Of a DNA stretch of 64,000 nucleotides, positions 22,777 to 35,675 are shown piece by piece. The notes beneath the pieces were generated by a model. The model was not told where the DNA came from, did not search any database, and saw only the letters and a list, made by a program, of their open reading frames with translations. The DNA is from Ganoderma boninense (Eukaryota > Basidiomycota > Agaricomycetes > Polyporales > Polyporaceae). The stretch covers positions 620,001 to 684,000 of the forward strand of contig CM035305.1 of NCBI GenBank assembly GCA_002900995.3, in the 5' to 3' direction. The first letter of the stretch is position 1. Each line of letters starts with the position of its first letter. The position numbers were made by a program, and so were the translations under genes.

Positions 22777-24846
22777 CTGTCACCGAAGCGAACAGAACGA
22801 CGCGGTGCGGCCAGACAACGGTCTGTTAAGCCGCGACGGGCGTCTCGTCGTTCTGCTCCGTCATCGACTCTCCTCTTGGAATTCTCTCTATTCACACTGC
22901 ATCCCAGAATTTGTAGGCCCTCTCCTCCTTTCTCACCGCCGTGCAAATTTTCTACTCCTCCTGGCCTTTGTGAGACCGGTGTGGCTCACTTCTCGTTACA
23001 CGCCCCACCTCCACTGTCAATCTGCCTCTATGTCTCCATCCCTGATCTCTGTCTCTCTCGGAGCCAATCAAATGCTGTATTACCCTCTGTATCCCTCCAA
23101 AGCTATAGACCAGACGACTAAATTATCCCACCCGCTCTGCCGCCCTGGAGGCCCACACATATGACGTTACTCCGACTATCTCCGTCCGCAGGGCCCCCCG
23201 CACCCTCCCAGTACCAGCAATAGATTACGCGACGGACCCCGTCGTCGTCGTCCTCCCTCCTCCTGGTCGTCGCCGCGTGATCCTCGTACTGTGTACGTAC
23301 GCCGAGTGGGGATCACGTCGTCTGTACGTACACCTTGCGTGTACACAGGCCCCGTCATTCCCATGGCCTGGCACGCCAAATCGGGGGTGAGTACGACTTC
23401 TCCACCGGCTAAGGTGTGTCCCGCCTTCTTCCGCACTGTTCCCTACTGTTCCTCGGCCGCCTAACACACTGATTGCGAGGTCGACGCCCTAGGCGAGCCT
23501 CGACGGAGGCCTGCAAGTGACATGGAGAAGGGACGTACCAGTGTGCCAGTGTTCACGGCGTTCACGCGTACGACTGCCTGCTACTCCGCCAAATCTGGAA
23601 GCCTCCGTGGCACGCTTTGGGCCGACGGCTGCAGTCACCAGCGAGGAAAAAACTGGGTTAAATAGCGCCACACGACGCAGCGTGCGCGCGATCGACCGAC
23701 GCCGGACTTCTTCGAGCGCTGCTCGCTGCACCGGAGGTGGCCTGCAGGCGCAGCCTTCGAGTTCCTTCTCGGGTAATTCGAGCTACCATCGCCACCTCCA
23801 CGTCCTCCACCGCCCGGGAACTCGGTGAGATAGGGTGAGAAGCTGCGCGGCATCTCGCATGCGCATGTTAAAGGCTCCGCCGGTTCTTCTTCCATGCCCC
23901 GGTAACCAATACGTACATCTGCCATCTGGTGTGCACACCGGCTCAGTCACACTGGCGCGGTGAACTGGATCAGAACGGGGGTGCATCTTGAACTTGCGTT
24001 CCTGCTCCTGCCGGGAGCCTGCTGGCGGAGGGACCATGATTGCGGGCAGCGCCAGGGCGAGGGCGGACGAGGCAAGGGGGGACCCGGCCGGCGGGATGGC
24101 TCGTAGTTACTCACTCGCCCGAGACGTCCCCCCTGTCCGAGCACGACGACTGCTCGACGCGGTACTCAGGCCTCAGGCCCCAGGTTTTCTTCCATCGGTC
24201 AACTCGGGCAGGGACAGCAGAACAGCAGAACAGCAGAACAGCGCACCGCAGAACATAGCGTCGCACGCAGGGCAGCACGGAGAGCAGAGGGCTAACTGCG
24301 CATGGCGGTTTTCCATCTGCGCACGCCCAGTGCCTTGCGCCGTGCCCAAGGTCCCGTAGCCGCGGATCCGCGGAAGAGAGCGATTAACGACAGTATGAGT
24401 ATGATAAACGAATTACTAGTGCGGGCGTGCGCAATCAGCGATACAGGTTTTCCAAAAGAGCGTGCGAGTGACGAAAGCAGAACAGTACGAATACGGATAC
24501 GGGGGAAATTCCAACCTAACCCAACCTAACCTGAAGCAGCGAGTGTGTATCGAGATTTACGACGTCTGGTATATGCCACGGACTAAATGGAGGTTATATG
24601 CGATGTATGCATGTATGATGGGGCAAGTGAGCGGAAGAGAAAGAGAAAGAAATAAAATAGATCATGACGAGTTCGTGACGGCAAAATACCCCAATAGATA
24701 TAGACCATAGACAATACAACCTTGAGCACTGACCTCTCTCTCTCTCTCCCTCCCTCTCATGTAACCTGGAACCTGGAATCTAACAAGGACGGGTATGTCT
24801 AAAGCACGCACAGCAACGCATCGCGCTCTATCCGCCACTGTCACGG
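22777..24846. other. 2.1-kb intergenic region between P450 and CorA genes (convergent)
   Basis: Separates two convergent genes. It holds a short 8-bp tandem repeat (24214-24243), a duplicated CCAACCTAAC near 24510-24532 and a GTACGTAC-rich hairpin near 23276-23317. No coding region recognised. Confidence 0.4.
24214..24243. repeat. Short tandem repeat, unit AACAGCAG
   Basis: About three and a half copies of the 8-bp unit in non-coding DNA. Confidence 0.7.
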
Positions 24847-27643
24847 TCACTTGAACGACTGAAAACCCCGCCCATCGTCAGCACACACACACACACCAGC
24901 AGCCGCGCGCGCGCGGGCCGCAGAGAGACGCACCTTCATGATCTTCCGGCTCGTGAGCCTCTTCTCGAAGTAGTGGCCCATCCGCTTGAAGTCGCTCCAC
25001 AGGAAGAGCGGGATGACGACGATCATGACCGGGATGGCGATCTCCCAGAAGAGCAGGTCCGAGTTGTGGTTCACGGACCACATCGGCTCGAAGTTCATGC
25101 CCTGGACGACGAAGAGCGGAGGTCAGACAGGAGCAGCCTGGGCGGGGCGGGCGGGAAGAGCGGATAAACAGAAACAGGACGCACGAAGTAGCCGGTGAGA
25201 AGCGTCAGCGGCAGGAAGATGATCGTCGCCAGAGTCAGGCGGCGCCTGGAAGAGGGGGTCGGGGGTAGCGGGAACGCAGACGGCAGAGTCAGCAAGCGCG
25301 AACTAACTCCAACACCAGACGGGACGGTGTCCCCCGCGCGCACACACACACACACACTCACATCACTTCGTTCATCTCGTACGACGCCATCTACAGTAAA
25401 AGAAAAAGGTAGCACCCGCACCCGGTCAGCCGCGTTCCTGCCCACACGGGAACCCAGAGACGAGAGACGGACGGACGAAGGAAAAGAAAACGCACGTTGA
25501 ACGTGTAATTGATCAAGTTCTCCGTAATCCCGGCGACCATGTCCAGGCTCGTCAGGATGTACTCCATATGGTCGTGCACGTCCGCCTATAACGCGCGCGT
25601 CAGACACGCAGCGCGACAACCCGACAACGCGCCCGCCGTCAGCCAGCGCTGGGAACACACGCACCAGGTATATCTTCGATTTATGGCTCATGTAGCCGAC
25701 CGCCCTGGCCGTCGGGTCGTGGTGCTCCTTCAGCGCGAGCACGCGGTCGATGTCGTACCGCCGCAGGCCGTATATGACCGTCTTGATCGGCTCGAGCGTC
25801 CGCTTGTGCAGGATGAGGTCGCCCTGCAGGATGTGTACTGGTACGGGGCACGGCGGACGCACATCGTCAGCCAGCCGTCCAGCCCGTGCCGCAAGGCGAA
25901 GGGATAAGGGACAAGGGATAAAGGCAGGCTACCCACGTCTGCGGACGGTCTTCATGCTCGGCTTGAGGAGGACGGCCTGCTCGATCTTGAGGATCCGGCC
26001 CTGGTATTCCTCTACGACCTCTAAAGCCTGGTCGACGACTGTTTATGGTTATGGGCAACGGGGGGCCGGTGAGCACTGCAAGTCGACGAAACCATACTGG
26101 TATGACTGACCGAGATCTAGTAACGACTGCACGAGCAGCGACGGGTCCGCCGTCGTCCGCAGACCCGTATCCCGCGTCCGCAAGCGTTCAGTGATCGGCG
26201 CAGTGAGCGACAGTGTGTTATCTGTGCGGGGCCGCCAATATCAGTATCGCCCTCAGAGTCAGGCCAACACGCGACCCCTCCACGCCGATACGACGGACTA
26301 CGACTCCGCATGAAGCGCATATAGCCACTCACCCTTGTGGATAGAGATGACGGTGCCGTCCCTGAGCAAGAAGATGCATATAGGCTGGATGCGCACGTTC
26401 ACCCGGTCGCCCCGCTTCAGCTCGCGCAGCAGCTTCCTGTTCCGCGCGTCGTTCTGCGCCCGCCCCTCCTCGATGCCCGCGAACCGCGCATGGAACCCCG
26501 AGCGCGGCGGCCTGCTCTCCACGTCCCCGCCCCCATGCGCGCTCCCGTGCGCGCTCCCGAAGCGCCGCCGGAGCCCGCCGTCCGTGTTCACGGTGGAGAA
26601 GCGCGACGCGTCGCCGCCGCCGTACACGGTCTTCTCGTCGGGGTCGAACTCGGTCTTGGGCGCGCCGAGCTGGTACTCAGTGTCGTCCTCGTCCGGGTCG
26701 CCGCCGCCGCCGCCCGCGCCCATGGGCGCGGGCGACTCGGAGCGCGGGAGGTGCATGAACGTGGTGTTGCCCGCGCGCTCGTCCTCCGCGGCGAGCGTGT
26801 GGTTGAGCACGCGGATGAAGAGGTGCTGCAGGTAGTAGTCCGCCTTCGAGCGCGCGTGGCCGCGCTGCGTCAGGACGTCTTCGAGCGCGAGCGGGTGCAG
26901 GTCTGCCGTGCGCCATGGTGCGGCGTGGGGCGTGCGGGAGCGGCCGGAAGAGAAGGGCGGAAAAGAAAAGAGCAGGAGGGACGACGGGTTTAATGCTCCA
27001 CCGTACAGCGGGCCAAGGGGAGCAAGCATGACGCACCGTACTTGAGCGCCAGCGCGCTGATGACGTCCCAGCTTATCCCGCCGACGTTGATCCAGCGCAC
27101 GCGCACCCAGGGCTCGCGGACGCTCGCCTTGTCGTCCGCGAGGAGGCGGACGAACTCGGCGTTCGTCATGCGCCCGAAGCTCGTGCGCATCGTCGAGTAG
27201 TCGTTCACCTCGATGAGGCACTGCTGGCGGATGTGGCCGTAGTTCAAGTACGCGGACGCCCGGCGCGGGTCGACGCCCGGCTCGGCGCCGACGCGGCGGC
27301 GCGCCATGAGCGACGACGTCCGGCGCATGGCCATGATCTTGTGGACGGCGGAGCGGAAGCGGTCCCTTGGGGTCATGAATGCTGAGGCCGGCCGATGTGC
27401 GCTGGTAGGGCCAGCCATGGGGGAGATGGGCACGGTCTTGGCCCTGCGTTTTGCGTGGTGTTGCGGATGGTTCACCTCTACCATCGGGGGGTCTGAGCAG
27501 TCGGCGCGAACGGCACCTGGGCGGCCGTCTGGAAGCCCATCCGCAGGAAAGCCGTCATGGACCGGGGAGGAGACGAACTCGTCTTCGGGATCGGGGGTGA
27601 GCGAGCGGCCTTCGGAGTCGCTGAAGCTATTTTCGCGGGGCAT
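24847..27643 (-). CDS. CorA/Mrs2/Alr-type magnesium transporter
   Basis: Inner or plasma membrane divalent-cation channel. The start MPRENSFSDSEGRSLTPDPED (27643) opens a long acidic/Ser-rich N-terminus, followed by VRWINVGGISWDVISALALKY and DLHPLALEDVL, the CorA N-terminal fold. After an acidic, Gly-rich insert (GAGGGGGDPDEDDTEYQLG) come ICIFLLRDGTVISIHK, RLRTRDTGLRTTADPSLLV, VVDQALEVVEEYQGRILKIE, the coiled DVHDHMEYILTSLDMVAGIT, then membrane helix 1 (RRLTLATIIFLPLTLLTGYF), the obligatory GMN motif (GMNFEPMW, exon ending near 25098) and helix 2 (EIAIPVMIVVIPLFLW). The protein ends KIMK then SFK after a last intron containing a (GT)n run. About nine exons. The long N-terminal extension resembles fungal plasma-membrane Alr proteins rather than mitochondrial Mrs2; that is inference. 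Confidence 0.92.
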
Positions 27644-30600
27644 GGCGACTGAAGGCTGTCGGTCAACGAGGCCGGGGGGAAGAAACCAGAACAGAGGGAG
27701 AAAGAGGCGAGCAGAGAGACAGAAGCTTGTGGGCGCAAGAAAGGGTGGAGAAGGAGTGGAGAGAGGAGATGCAAGTGCACGTTGCCATCGCCGCGCTGCC
27801 AACAGCTTTCCGTGGACGGGCGCGTATTATGCTATACTTGGACCAGCCCGTGCATGAAATTCAAAGTTCGTGCCCTGACGCTCACTGGCAGATAGCGGTC
27901 GACCAACGATGCATGGTTGGTGCGGCGAGTACTTCTATGGCAAAAGTTTCCAAATTGCCCAACGATCTCTATGCAATAACCAGTTATCCTTAGTTCACTG
28001 TAGAGAGTGCTCACTGACATAGCATACTTATCAGCGCCCAAGAGCGCCAAAACCTCATTGAAATTCAAGAGGCGTGGGGTCCAGAGCCTGGGCTTTGACG
28101 GATGTAATAAGGTTAATTTGCCTTCCTTAGGCCCTGGTGAATTTGACATGAGTTAAGTAGTGGTCTAGTTGGATTGCTTACGCTGCTTACTTAGTCCTGA
28201 CCTGAGTTCAATAGATGTTATATTATTACAATTCTTGCTGGCTCAGAGCCAGCGTGCGTTTGTCGACTCTGAGTCTGGGAGAAGTACTAGGTAAGTACTA
28301 GTGAACTGTAACTACGGCGACATTGGCGGAATGCGACGCGTCCCCTGGTTACTCCACGTGACCGCGTTCCCGCCTGTCAAGGCGAGGTCGCCGCTGCTCG
28401 CATCCCTAGACTTCGAGACGTTCATCAACGGACACAGGGAACCCTACGAAATATCTCCGCCATGCGGGCATGTAGTTTCAGGCTGTTGTGTTCGGGTTTC
28501 GAGGTGAGGAACTCGAGGTATGCCAAGCACTCAATGGAAATAAGTAATACAGATATGCGAGAGATTTGGACATGGTCACTGGGAGCAGTGGGCATAAATG
28601 GCGATAACCCCTCATAATATGCGATTTATGGCATGCATTCAATCCGCCTTCTGTCCTCAAGAGATGGCGAAGAGCCTCCGAGATGTGGACGCGCGGCCTC
28701 GACGCGGACGTTGTAAACCGAATAAAGCATATACTCAATCCCAAGCATTCACAAACACACTCAACATATTCTAGATTAGTATCACCCTGCTGTACCTTCA
28801 TGTCTTCCCGCGGCCGAGCCTAGGGCGTGTCACGATATCCTTCGTGACTCGGGATTGCAAGAATCCACGGGTATGCCAGTGAACTCATTGGCTGTATTCG
28901 AGATTTTGTATGGCAGTTATACGTGGTACTTCGAAAAGTTGCCTGCCAGAGGACATTGGTTAAGCAGGACGGACAGTGTGGTGTGGCCATGGGTTGTCGA
29001 CCAAGTGGACATCAGTCAAAGTCCCGGTCGTAGCCGACAAAAGCTTCAGCCTGAGGAGTCGATACGGGCCGACGGCCCGGGGAGACTCGCTACCACCCCG
29101 ACTCAAACGGAATGTGCGCCGAGTGGGCTGTTTTGAACGAAAACCATAGTCACGACCTCCGTGCACATCGCCAATCCTACCTGTCCACCTCTCTTCTGTT
29201 TTTTGTCGTTTCAGAACGTCACGGTAGAGGTTCTCCTGCGTCCAATGTCTCCGAGTCGTTCACCGTGCTACTACGACGTGGCGGACCCTCCAGGAACGTG
29301 AAGTCCATCCACGTGTAAGTACTGAGCTTCGCTTTCTTTCCGAAACTTGTTCTAGCGTCATAGACAGGACTCGTTATTTACGTCAGCCTGGATGGCGCAA
29401 AGCACGGTCAGAGACTCTCCCGAGTCATCATTGTTGCAGACTCGCAAACAAGCAACAATAATGTTGGTAAGTAAGTTCAGGCTTCCACGAGCTGAAATGC
29501 TTCACTAAACATAATTTCCGGGCACTGGCACGGATGCCTACACTAGCGAGAGCTACAAGCCCCTACGCCCCACAGGTCATTGGGGCTGCGATGATCTTGT
29601 TCCACCCACTGTGCTGCGCCTGCCGACCACATGCGAGCCTAGTAGCACCCCCCGCCAGCCTTCGCTATAGTAGGATGAGCCGTTTCGATGACAGGTAAGC
29701 TTGTACTGTACCCACGATGACACTCGCTTGGGTCCTCTACCGGTACCAGAGTCACACCGGAACGACACGGTGCGTCTCGCGTTCCCGTTTCCACCTCGCC
29801 GACTCGGACTTCTGCTGACCGCTCCACGCTCCCCGCCCCCGTCTTCTGGGACAGACTGAGACACGATGCTCAGGGTCATGATTCGCCTATGTCACCAGCA
29901 GCACAAACGAGCAATTCGTCCTCCGTGACCCGTCCCCCATCGCTGTCATCGCTTGCGCGGGGCCCGTGGCGCCATTTGCCATCCCGGGCGCAGATGCTGT
30001 CAGTGTCAACGTTAACGTTAACGGGGTTGGCGCGTCCTCGTTTCGCTTCGCACAATGTCCGTAAACCGTGTTGAACTGACGTCACGGCCCCCGCAGCCCG
30101 CTAGCAATGCGGCAGCGACATTGTTCTGGCCACATGTTGAAGGCAGCCCGGGTCTTCGTCTTCGCGAGCCTTCCTGCGTTGCCGGGTGTACGTAGTACGT
30201 ACACCGACCGGGGTGAGACGTCACTGGCCGGCGGCCGGCTCTCATCGCTAGCAGTGATTGCATCCGCCGAGTCTTCGAACCTCGTCATTTCCTTACGGCT
30301 CGACCCTTGTTCGTCCTCGCCAAGCGTACGTACAATGTCGTGTCCTTCACAGGCAGGATGCTCACAATGCGCAATGCACATTGCGCTGCCCCGTCACAGC
30401 GTACGCGGCGGAAACAGGACACAGTCCTCGTTGCATGAGCAGCCTTTTCCAGGCCATCCCCGGGCTCCCGCACTAGCAGTAACAGAGACAGATACAGATT
30501 GACGACGCCGCCCACCACCCAGGATCCACGACCCCAAGATCCTCGTCCCCAGCCGCGCCTCGGGTTCGCGTCATATACTTACCGAGTCCCTGAGGCTTTA

Positions 30601-32004
30601 CGCAGTCCGCGGCCTCCACGTAGCGGGCATGGGGATACTGCCGGTGCAGTGCACTCCCGGCCCTACCGTCCCCAGCTCTGCCGCGAACTTGCCGTCCAAC
30701 TTCCAGCCCCCCCTCGGCGAGTCGCCTAGTACTACAGCCTACACTGGCATCGTCTCAGTGCGTCCTGATGCCTGAAAGGAACTAGGTGTCCCTCCCCCAA
30801 AGACTGCCCTACTCGGACCCGGCCCCGCCAACAAGCCTACGGCAGGCTTCGGCACTGGGAGGAGACTTGCCTCGGGTACGTACGCATACGACGTCCAGCT
30901 ATACCTATACTAGCCAGCTGTAGCGCACAAGTACTGCGACTGTCCCCGTCCCCCAGGCTCTCGCGACGCGCCCCGCATCGACGAGTATCGAAAACCTCAT
31001 TGTGGACTCCGTCCTCCGAAATTCGTTATATGGCTGCGCCCATGCTTAGCCACCTAAAGGGAGGGCATCGTAGCTCGGAGGTTGGTTGTTCCGCACGCCC
31101 GGTTACGTTTGTTCGTCTGAATGCATGCTCTGACTTGTGGGCGTAGTCGTCTACTGTCGTCTCTCCCTAGGGGGCCCCGTGTAGACGTTAGAAATTCGGT
31201 CGCAGTGCAAACGGGCCAGGATGCGATGTACATGTGTGCGTCGGGAATTCATATGCATTCATTCCTGTCTCCCGATGTTGTACCAATGCTTCTCCTCCCT
31301 CTTGAGATTGCTCGAGCTTTTTTCGGGCCTACCTCTGGGACCTTCATCGCAACAGTCCGCATGCATCCACGTTGGCAACTCACGACCAATGACAGCAAGT
31401 ACCTAGAATATCACTATACATCTCTCCATCACGATTGCACCGACGATCGAAACACATGCTACTACCATGCGTATGCTCGGGCACCGTCCTTTTTGGGACG
31501 CACAGGCCACAGGTATATGCATATTCAGAATGGGTATGAGCGATCCAGATAAACAAGTGTCAGTCAGTTTGCGCGGAGAGGCTTCGCGCTGCAATCGTCT
31601 CTAAGGAGGAGTAGATACGGATGACCCGGCAGGATCAAGGGTGCGGACTCGACCGGGTGTGGAGAAAGTTGGGTTCGACGCCTTCGAGATCCTGGACGTC
31701 GCGCGGACGTCATCTGCCGCACCGCGTTGCTGTATGCGCGTGACTATCACTCAACCATCTGTCCGCAGCCGGCGTGGTAGCTGAAGCAGGCAATGGGCTG
31801 CACTACGAACACCTACGATTGCGACGGGTGCTGGCGCGAGAAGCCTACGTGGGGACGACGGTGGTGAATATGGGAACTTCAATCGTGTCTCCACTCCAGT
31901 CGTGTGAGCATTACAGTATTCATTTTCGGATTTAGCTCACTCACCAACGCCTACGAGTATTCCGTAGTGGTCCATAAACAGGCCATGTACGGGTGCGCAC
32001 GTCA
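27644..32004. other. 4.3-kb gene-poor region
   Basis: Between the CorA start and the RCC1 stop (both minus). Frames up to about 140 codons on either strand carry no recognisable domain. It includes a CTGGCTCAGAGCCAG-type palindrome near 28230 and AACGTT hexamer repeats near 30003-30020. I could not identify a transposon, tRNA or conserved gene, but a fast-evolving multi-exon orphan gene cannot be excluded by eye. Confidence 0.4.
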
Positions 32005-33378
32005 TCACGACCGCTTCTGAACAAGAATCCAACTCGTCCCACAGCCAGCCCAGACATCCAGCACGTCGCCCCAGCACCCCACGTCGTCTCCATCTGGACG
32101 CTCAGTGCGTGGGGGCCAAATCTTGATCGGTACGTTCGAATCGGCTGTCCCGCCAATCCCGAGGTTCCCATGCTCGTTCCACCCCCAGCCCCACACCTCC
32201 CTCTCCTTCCGCTCCTCGCCGCCGCCCTCAGACACAGAAACAGCGACGTCCACCAAGCACAGCACATGCTCGCTCCCGCACACGAGCTTCGCGACCGTAC
32301 GCGTCCCCGCGCCGAACTCGAACGGGAACACGACCGCCTCCAATCCGCCGCCGCTGCCGCCTCCCCCGCGCCCGAGCTGCGCATGCGTATTGCTCCCCGT
32401 CGCGAGGACGCGCCCGTCGCGCAGCAGCGCATACGTCCCGTTCCACGTGCACGCGACCTGCGCCACGTCCGCGAGGCTCGCGAGCCCCTCGAGCTGGCCC
32501 TTGCGGTTCGAGCCGAGGCCGACGAGCCCGCCCGACGCGCGCATGTACACGGTGTGCTGCGTGCCGAGCGCCAGCGCCGCGCTCACGTTCGCGTCGGAGG
32601 GGGCCGCGCAGAGGATCGGGACGGGGGCGGGGCAGGTGGGGAGCGGGCGCCCCGCGCGGTCGAGGATGGGGCCGAGCTGGCCGTGCCGCGACGCGCCCCA
32701 GCCGACGAAGTAGGTGAGCGAGGAGCCGGCGGGCTCGCGCAGGCGGACGTGCGCGAGGACGTGGTGCGGCCCGGCGGCGAGCGCGAGGACGGTCGTGGTG
32801 CTCGTGTGGGGAGAGGTGTTCAGCGCGCGGTGGAGGTCGACGACGTGTATGCGGTGTTTCTGTTCCGGTGTCGTCGAGTTCAAGTTGGGCTTGGTGCTCA
32901 GGGACCCGGCGCCGAGGTTGCCGAAGTCGTCCGCGCCGAAGGAGAGGAGGACATCACTGCGCGATGGGCACGAAAGGACGACGTACGAGGTTTCCCAGCC
33001 CGCCGCGATGTGGCGCACTGTGTATTCCTCGGGCGGTGAGGACAGATCGATCTCCCGGAGCTGCAGATCGAGCGGGCGGAATACTGCTCCATTCGCCTCT
33101 GAGTCCCTCGCGTAGCTCGGACCAAGCTGGCCTCTACTCCCATCTCCGCAACCCCAGAGCTCCGTCTTTCCAGCCTCGTCCAGCAGGACTATCAAGGTGT
33201 GGTTCGCCCCGCACGCGAGTTGTTTGATGGCCATGACATGTTGTGGCAGCGAGCCTGGGTCCATACCTTCGAAGTGGCAGGGCGTGAAGCGGTGTGAATC
33301 CTCTGTATTCCCAGTAGCGAGCTGGCCACGAGCATTTGAGCCTGCCGAGAGGAGGGTGAGGGGATGGTATATTGGCAT
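32005..33378 (-). CDS. RCC1-repeat (beta-propeller) protein
   Basis: A single exon of 457 residues starting MPIYHPLTLLSAGSNARGQL at 33378 (a longer frame begins at 33447 but this ATG directly precedes the first repeat). Repeats carry the RCC1 hallmark of a Gly-rich turn followed by HxxxL: SAGSNARGQLATG, WGCGDGSRGQLG, SFGADDFGNLGAG, GWGASRHGQLG, GLGSNRKGQLEG, ATGSNTHAQLG and GWGWNEHGNLG, about seven blades. This resembles fungal Ats1-like RCC1 proteins more than the nuclear Ran exchange factor; partner and location are unknown. A low-complexity Gly run (GRGGGGSGGG) lies in the sixth blade. It is divergent from the PNPOx-like gene with 321 bp between starts. Confidence 0.88.
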   Translation of the reverse strand: MPIYHPLTLLSAGSNARGQLATGNTEDSHRFTPCHFEGMDPGSLPQHVMAIKQLACGANHTLIVLLDEAGKTELWGCGDGSRGQLGPSYARDSEANGAVFRPLDLQLREIDLSSPPEEYTVRHIAAGWETSYVVLSCPSRSDVLLSFGADDFGNLGAGSLSTKPNLNSTTPEQKHRIHVVDLHRALNTSPHTSTTTVLALAAGPHHVLAHVRLREPAGSSLTYFVGWGASRHGQLGPILDRAGRPLPTCPAPVPILCAAPSDANVSAALALGTQHTVYMRASGGLVGLGSNRKGQLEGLASLADVAQVACTWNGTYALLRDGRVLATGSNTHAQLGRGGGGSGGGLEAVVFPFEFGAGTRTVAKLVCGSEHVLCLVDVAVSVSEGGGEERKEREVWGWGWNEHGNLGIGGTADSNVPIKIWPPRTERPDGDDVGCWGDVLDVWAGCGTSWILVQKRS

Positions 33379-33699
33379 CTTGGAAGAGCTGATGGGCCTG
33401 TGGAAGACGAGGTCAGGCTGAAGAGTGAGGATTTGATAAACACACACAAAAGCCCTGCTATTTCTTCCAGATCTTGTAGTCCAGACATAGATCTAGTGGA
33501 GACAGCAGTGGGTATACCAAGCCATGCTTTATAGAGAGGAAATGAGTGCAAGGCGATGGTAAGCGCCCATGATGTTGATCTTAATTTGGCAATTGAAGCG
33601 CTCAAGCATGTTATGATGTAATCATTTCGAGGCAGAGGAAGTTGTCTTTATCTTTCAATCCAATACCACCATCCTCCCGCTCGGTTGTCACACAGGAGG
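33379..33699. promoter_or_regulatory. Divergent promoter region RCC1 / PNPOx-like
   Basis: 321 bp between two divergently transcribed starts; must contain both promoters. No TATA box or repeat stands out. Confidence 0.4.
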
Positions 33700-34465
33700 A
33701 TGCCGTCTGCTCCACGTTGGCTCGAACTCATCAAGACTGCACTAAGTCACCCCAGTAATAAGGGCCAAGTGAGTGAGTGGAAGGAGTGTTGTCAATGGGC
33801 TTGTCAACTTGAACTTGGATCTCAACTGAGTGTCTGCAGTCTACCAGGTTGCCACCGTCGACGCCAATGGCCATCCCAGGGTCCGCTCTCAGGTGCACCG
33901 TGGCTTCATGGAACCAGACAGCCACCCAGAGCTCCCCCTCCTCGTGACCTCGACCGACGCGCGCACACCCAAAGTCACCCAGGCGCGCGCAAACCAGCGC
34001 GTCGAGCTCGCGTGGTGGATGGAGGGCACCCGGGACCAGTTCCGCATCTCCGGCTTCGCGCACATCGTACCGTCCCAGGCCAAGGACGGCCCAACCCCGA
34101 TCCCGACCGAGGCCACCACGCTCAAGTCGCTCGAGGAGAATGGCTTCGACTTCGAGGCGAAGCGGAAGGAGACGTTCGAGCTGATGAACACTGGCATGCG
34201 CGCGAGCTGGTGCGTCCCACTCGCCCCCGGCGCGGTCATCTCCAGCTACGAGGAGCAGAAGGCGTGGCCGAGCGACGTCCCCCTCGAGCAGGACGCGAAG
34301 ACGGATGAAGAGCGGAAGAACATCGAGGTCTCGTTCAGCAACTTCGCGCTGATGTTGGTGGAGCCGGTTCAGGTGGACTGGGTCTCGCTGGGCGTTATGC
34401 CGTATTCGAGGGTCGGCTTCAGGAGGGACGGCGACCAGTGGATTGAGCAGCAGTTGGTCCCGTAG
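33700..34465 (+). CDS. Pyridoxamine 5'-phosphate oxidase-like FMN-binding protein (Alr4036 type)
   Basis: Two exons: 33700-33772 and 33840-34465, 232 residues. The junction uses the second of two overlapping GTGAGT donors, giving the conserved start of the fold, NKGQVIYQVATVDANGHPRV. The split-barrel flavin-binding fold is seen in RSQVHRGFMEPD, LLVTSTDARTPKVTQ, VELAWWMEGTRDQFRISG and the end VDWVSLGVMPYSRVGFRRDG. Proteins of this class bind FMN; whether it oxidises pyridoxamine phosphate or another substrate is not shown. It is convergent with the ABC transporter gene, 149 bp apart. Confidence 0.88.
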
Positions 34466-34614
34466 CGCTTCGTCTTCGCTATCCTTGTTTGGTCTAGGAG
34501 GTTACGCATAGAGGCTGTATCATGTTTGTAACGTTATCCAGTTCCGAAGATCCAGCAATCCTGAGGGTAACTAAAGTCCGGATGGTATATGCAAACGAAG
34601 GTAGTCCATGGCTC

Positions 34615-35670
34615 CTACTTATTAAACCCTCCACCAACTACGAGTCTGCGCAACAGCCTCCCATCCCCCTCCTCGACCTCGTGTTCCCTGATCACCTTCA
34701 TAAATACACTCTCTAAGCTCGCCTTCTCCACCGCATACTCCCGCGCACCGCCCTCCGCGAGGATGCCAAAAAGGTCCGCCAGAGACATCCCGTCCCCGAT
34801 CGGTACTTCAAAGCGGGTCGCTACGTCGTCGGCCATGCGTGCGCCAGGGATCTGCGACATCAACGTCTGCGCACGGACGACGTCGTCGCGCGTGCGGCAG
34901 GGGAAGTGCACGAGATAGCGTCCGTACCGCTCCACTAGCTCGTCTGTTGTTCCGACCGCTACCATGCCATGGTCGTGTTAGAACTGATTGTATGCGGCAA
35001 GGATGGACCGCGACGTACCGAGCATGCGCTTTGCGATGATCCCGACCTTGTTCGCGAGCGTAGAGGCTTCCTCCATCGAGTCTACGAAGATGTGTTTAGC
35101 GCGACGTGCACCAGTCAGGAAGCAGTAAATGTACTTACGGGTCGTGATGACGATCGCCTTCCCGACCGCGACGTTCTTGAGCGTGCTCCACATGTCGCGC
35201 TTCATCTTCGCGTCGACCCCCGTGGAGAACTCGTCAATGAGGATAACCGACGGGTTCCCTGCCACAAAGCAAAGCAAAGCGCGGGCATCATGAGCAAACA
35301 GATTCCGAGCCAACGAGACGCGACTACGACTCACCGATGAGCGCAATCGCAAGCGCGAGCTTCCGCTGGTTCCCCCCCGACAGCTTGCTCGCCAGGCGGT
35401 CCCTATACCTCCACAGCCCGCTCGCGCGCATAATCGCATCGACGTTCCGCCGCGTCTCCTCGCCGCGCCGCAGCCCCTTCAGCCGCGCATACACGCCCAG
35501 GTGCTCCCTGACGGTGAGCTGCGCGTCTATCGCCGTGAACTGCGGGCACACCCCGAGCGCATGGCGCGCGGCGCGCGTGTGGCGGACGACGGAGTGGCCG
35601 TCGACGCGCACGTCGCCCGCGTCGGGCGCGAGGTCGCCCCGCACGATGTTCAGCGTCGTCGTCTTGCCCG
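34615..35670 (-). CDS. ABCA-type transporter, 3' part: second nucleotide-binding domain, cut off by a retrotransposon
   Basis: Continues the transporter from the far side of the copia insertion. It begins mid-Walker A with GKTTTLNIVRGDL, followed by GVCPQFTAIDAQLTVREHL (Q-loop), LSGGNQRKLALAIAL (ABC signature), PSVILIDEFSTGVDAKMKRD (Walker B and D-loop) and the H-loop ITTHSMEEAS, whose His codon is split by an intron. A regulatory tail (ARMADDVATRFEVPIGDGMS, LESVFMKVIREHEVEEGD) ends at the stop at 34615. The GVDAKMKR and C-terminal extension are typical of the ABCA subfamily (lipid transport). Joined to 40413-45391 across the insertion, the open frame is continuous at this point; with the element in place the gene cannot encode the full protein. 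Confidence 0.88.
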
Positions 35671-35675
35671 CGCCG
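35671..35675. repeat. Target-site duplication (left), CGCCG
   Basis: The same 5 bp recur at 40408-40412 just outside the right LTR; 5-bp duplications are normal for Ty1/copia integrases. Confidence 0.9.

Noticed and set aside
24505..24535. Telomere-like CCTAAC repeats
   Set aside because: Only two copies of CCAACCTAAC, not the TTAGGG/CCCTAA hexamer array of fungal telomeres.
30263..30285. tRNA T-arm-like sequence around TTCGAA
   Set aside because: The stem does not close with the required G53-C61 pair and no D-arm, anticodon arm or acceptor stem is present.
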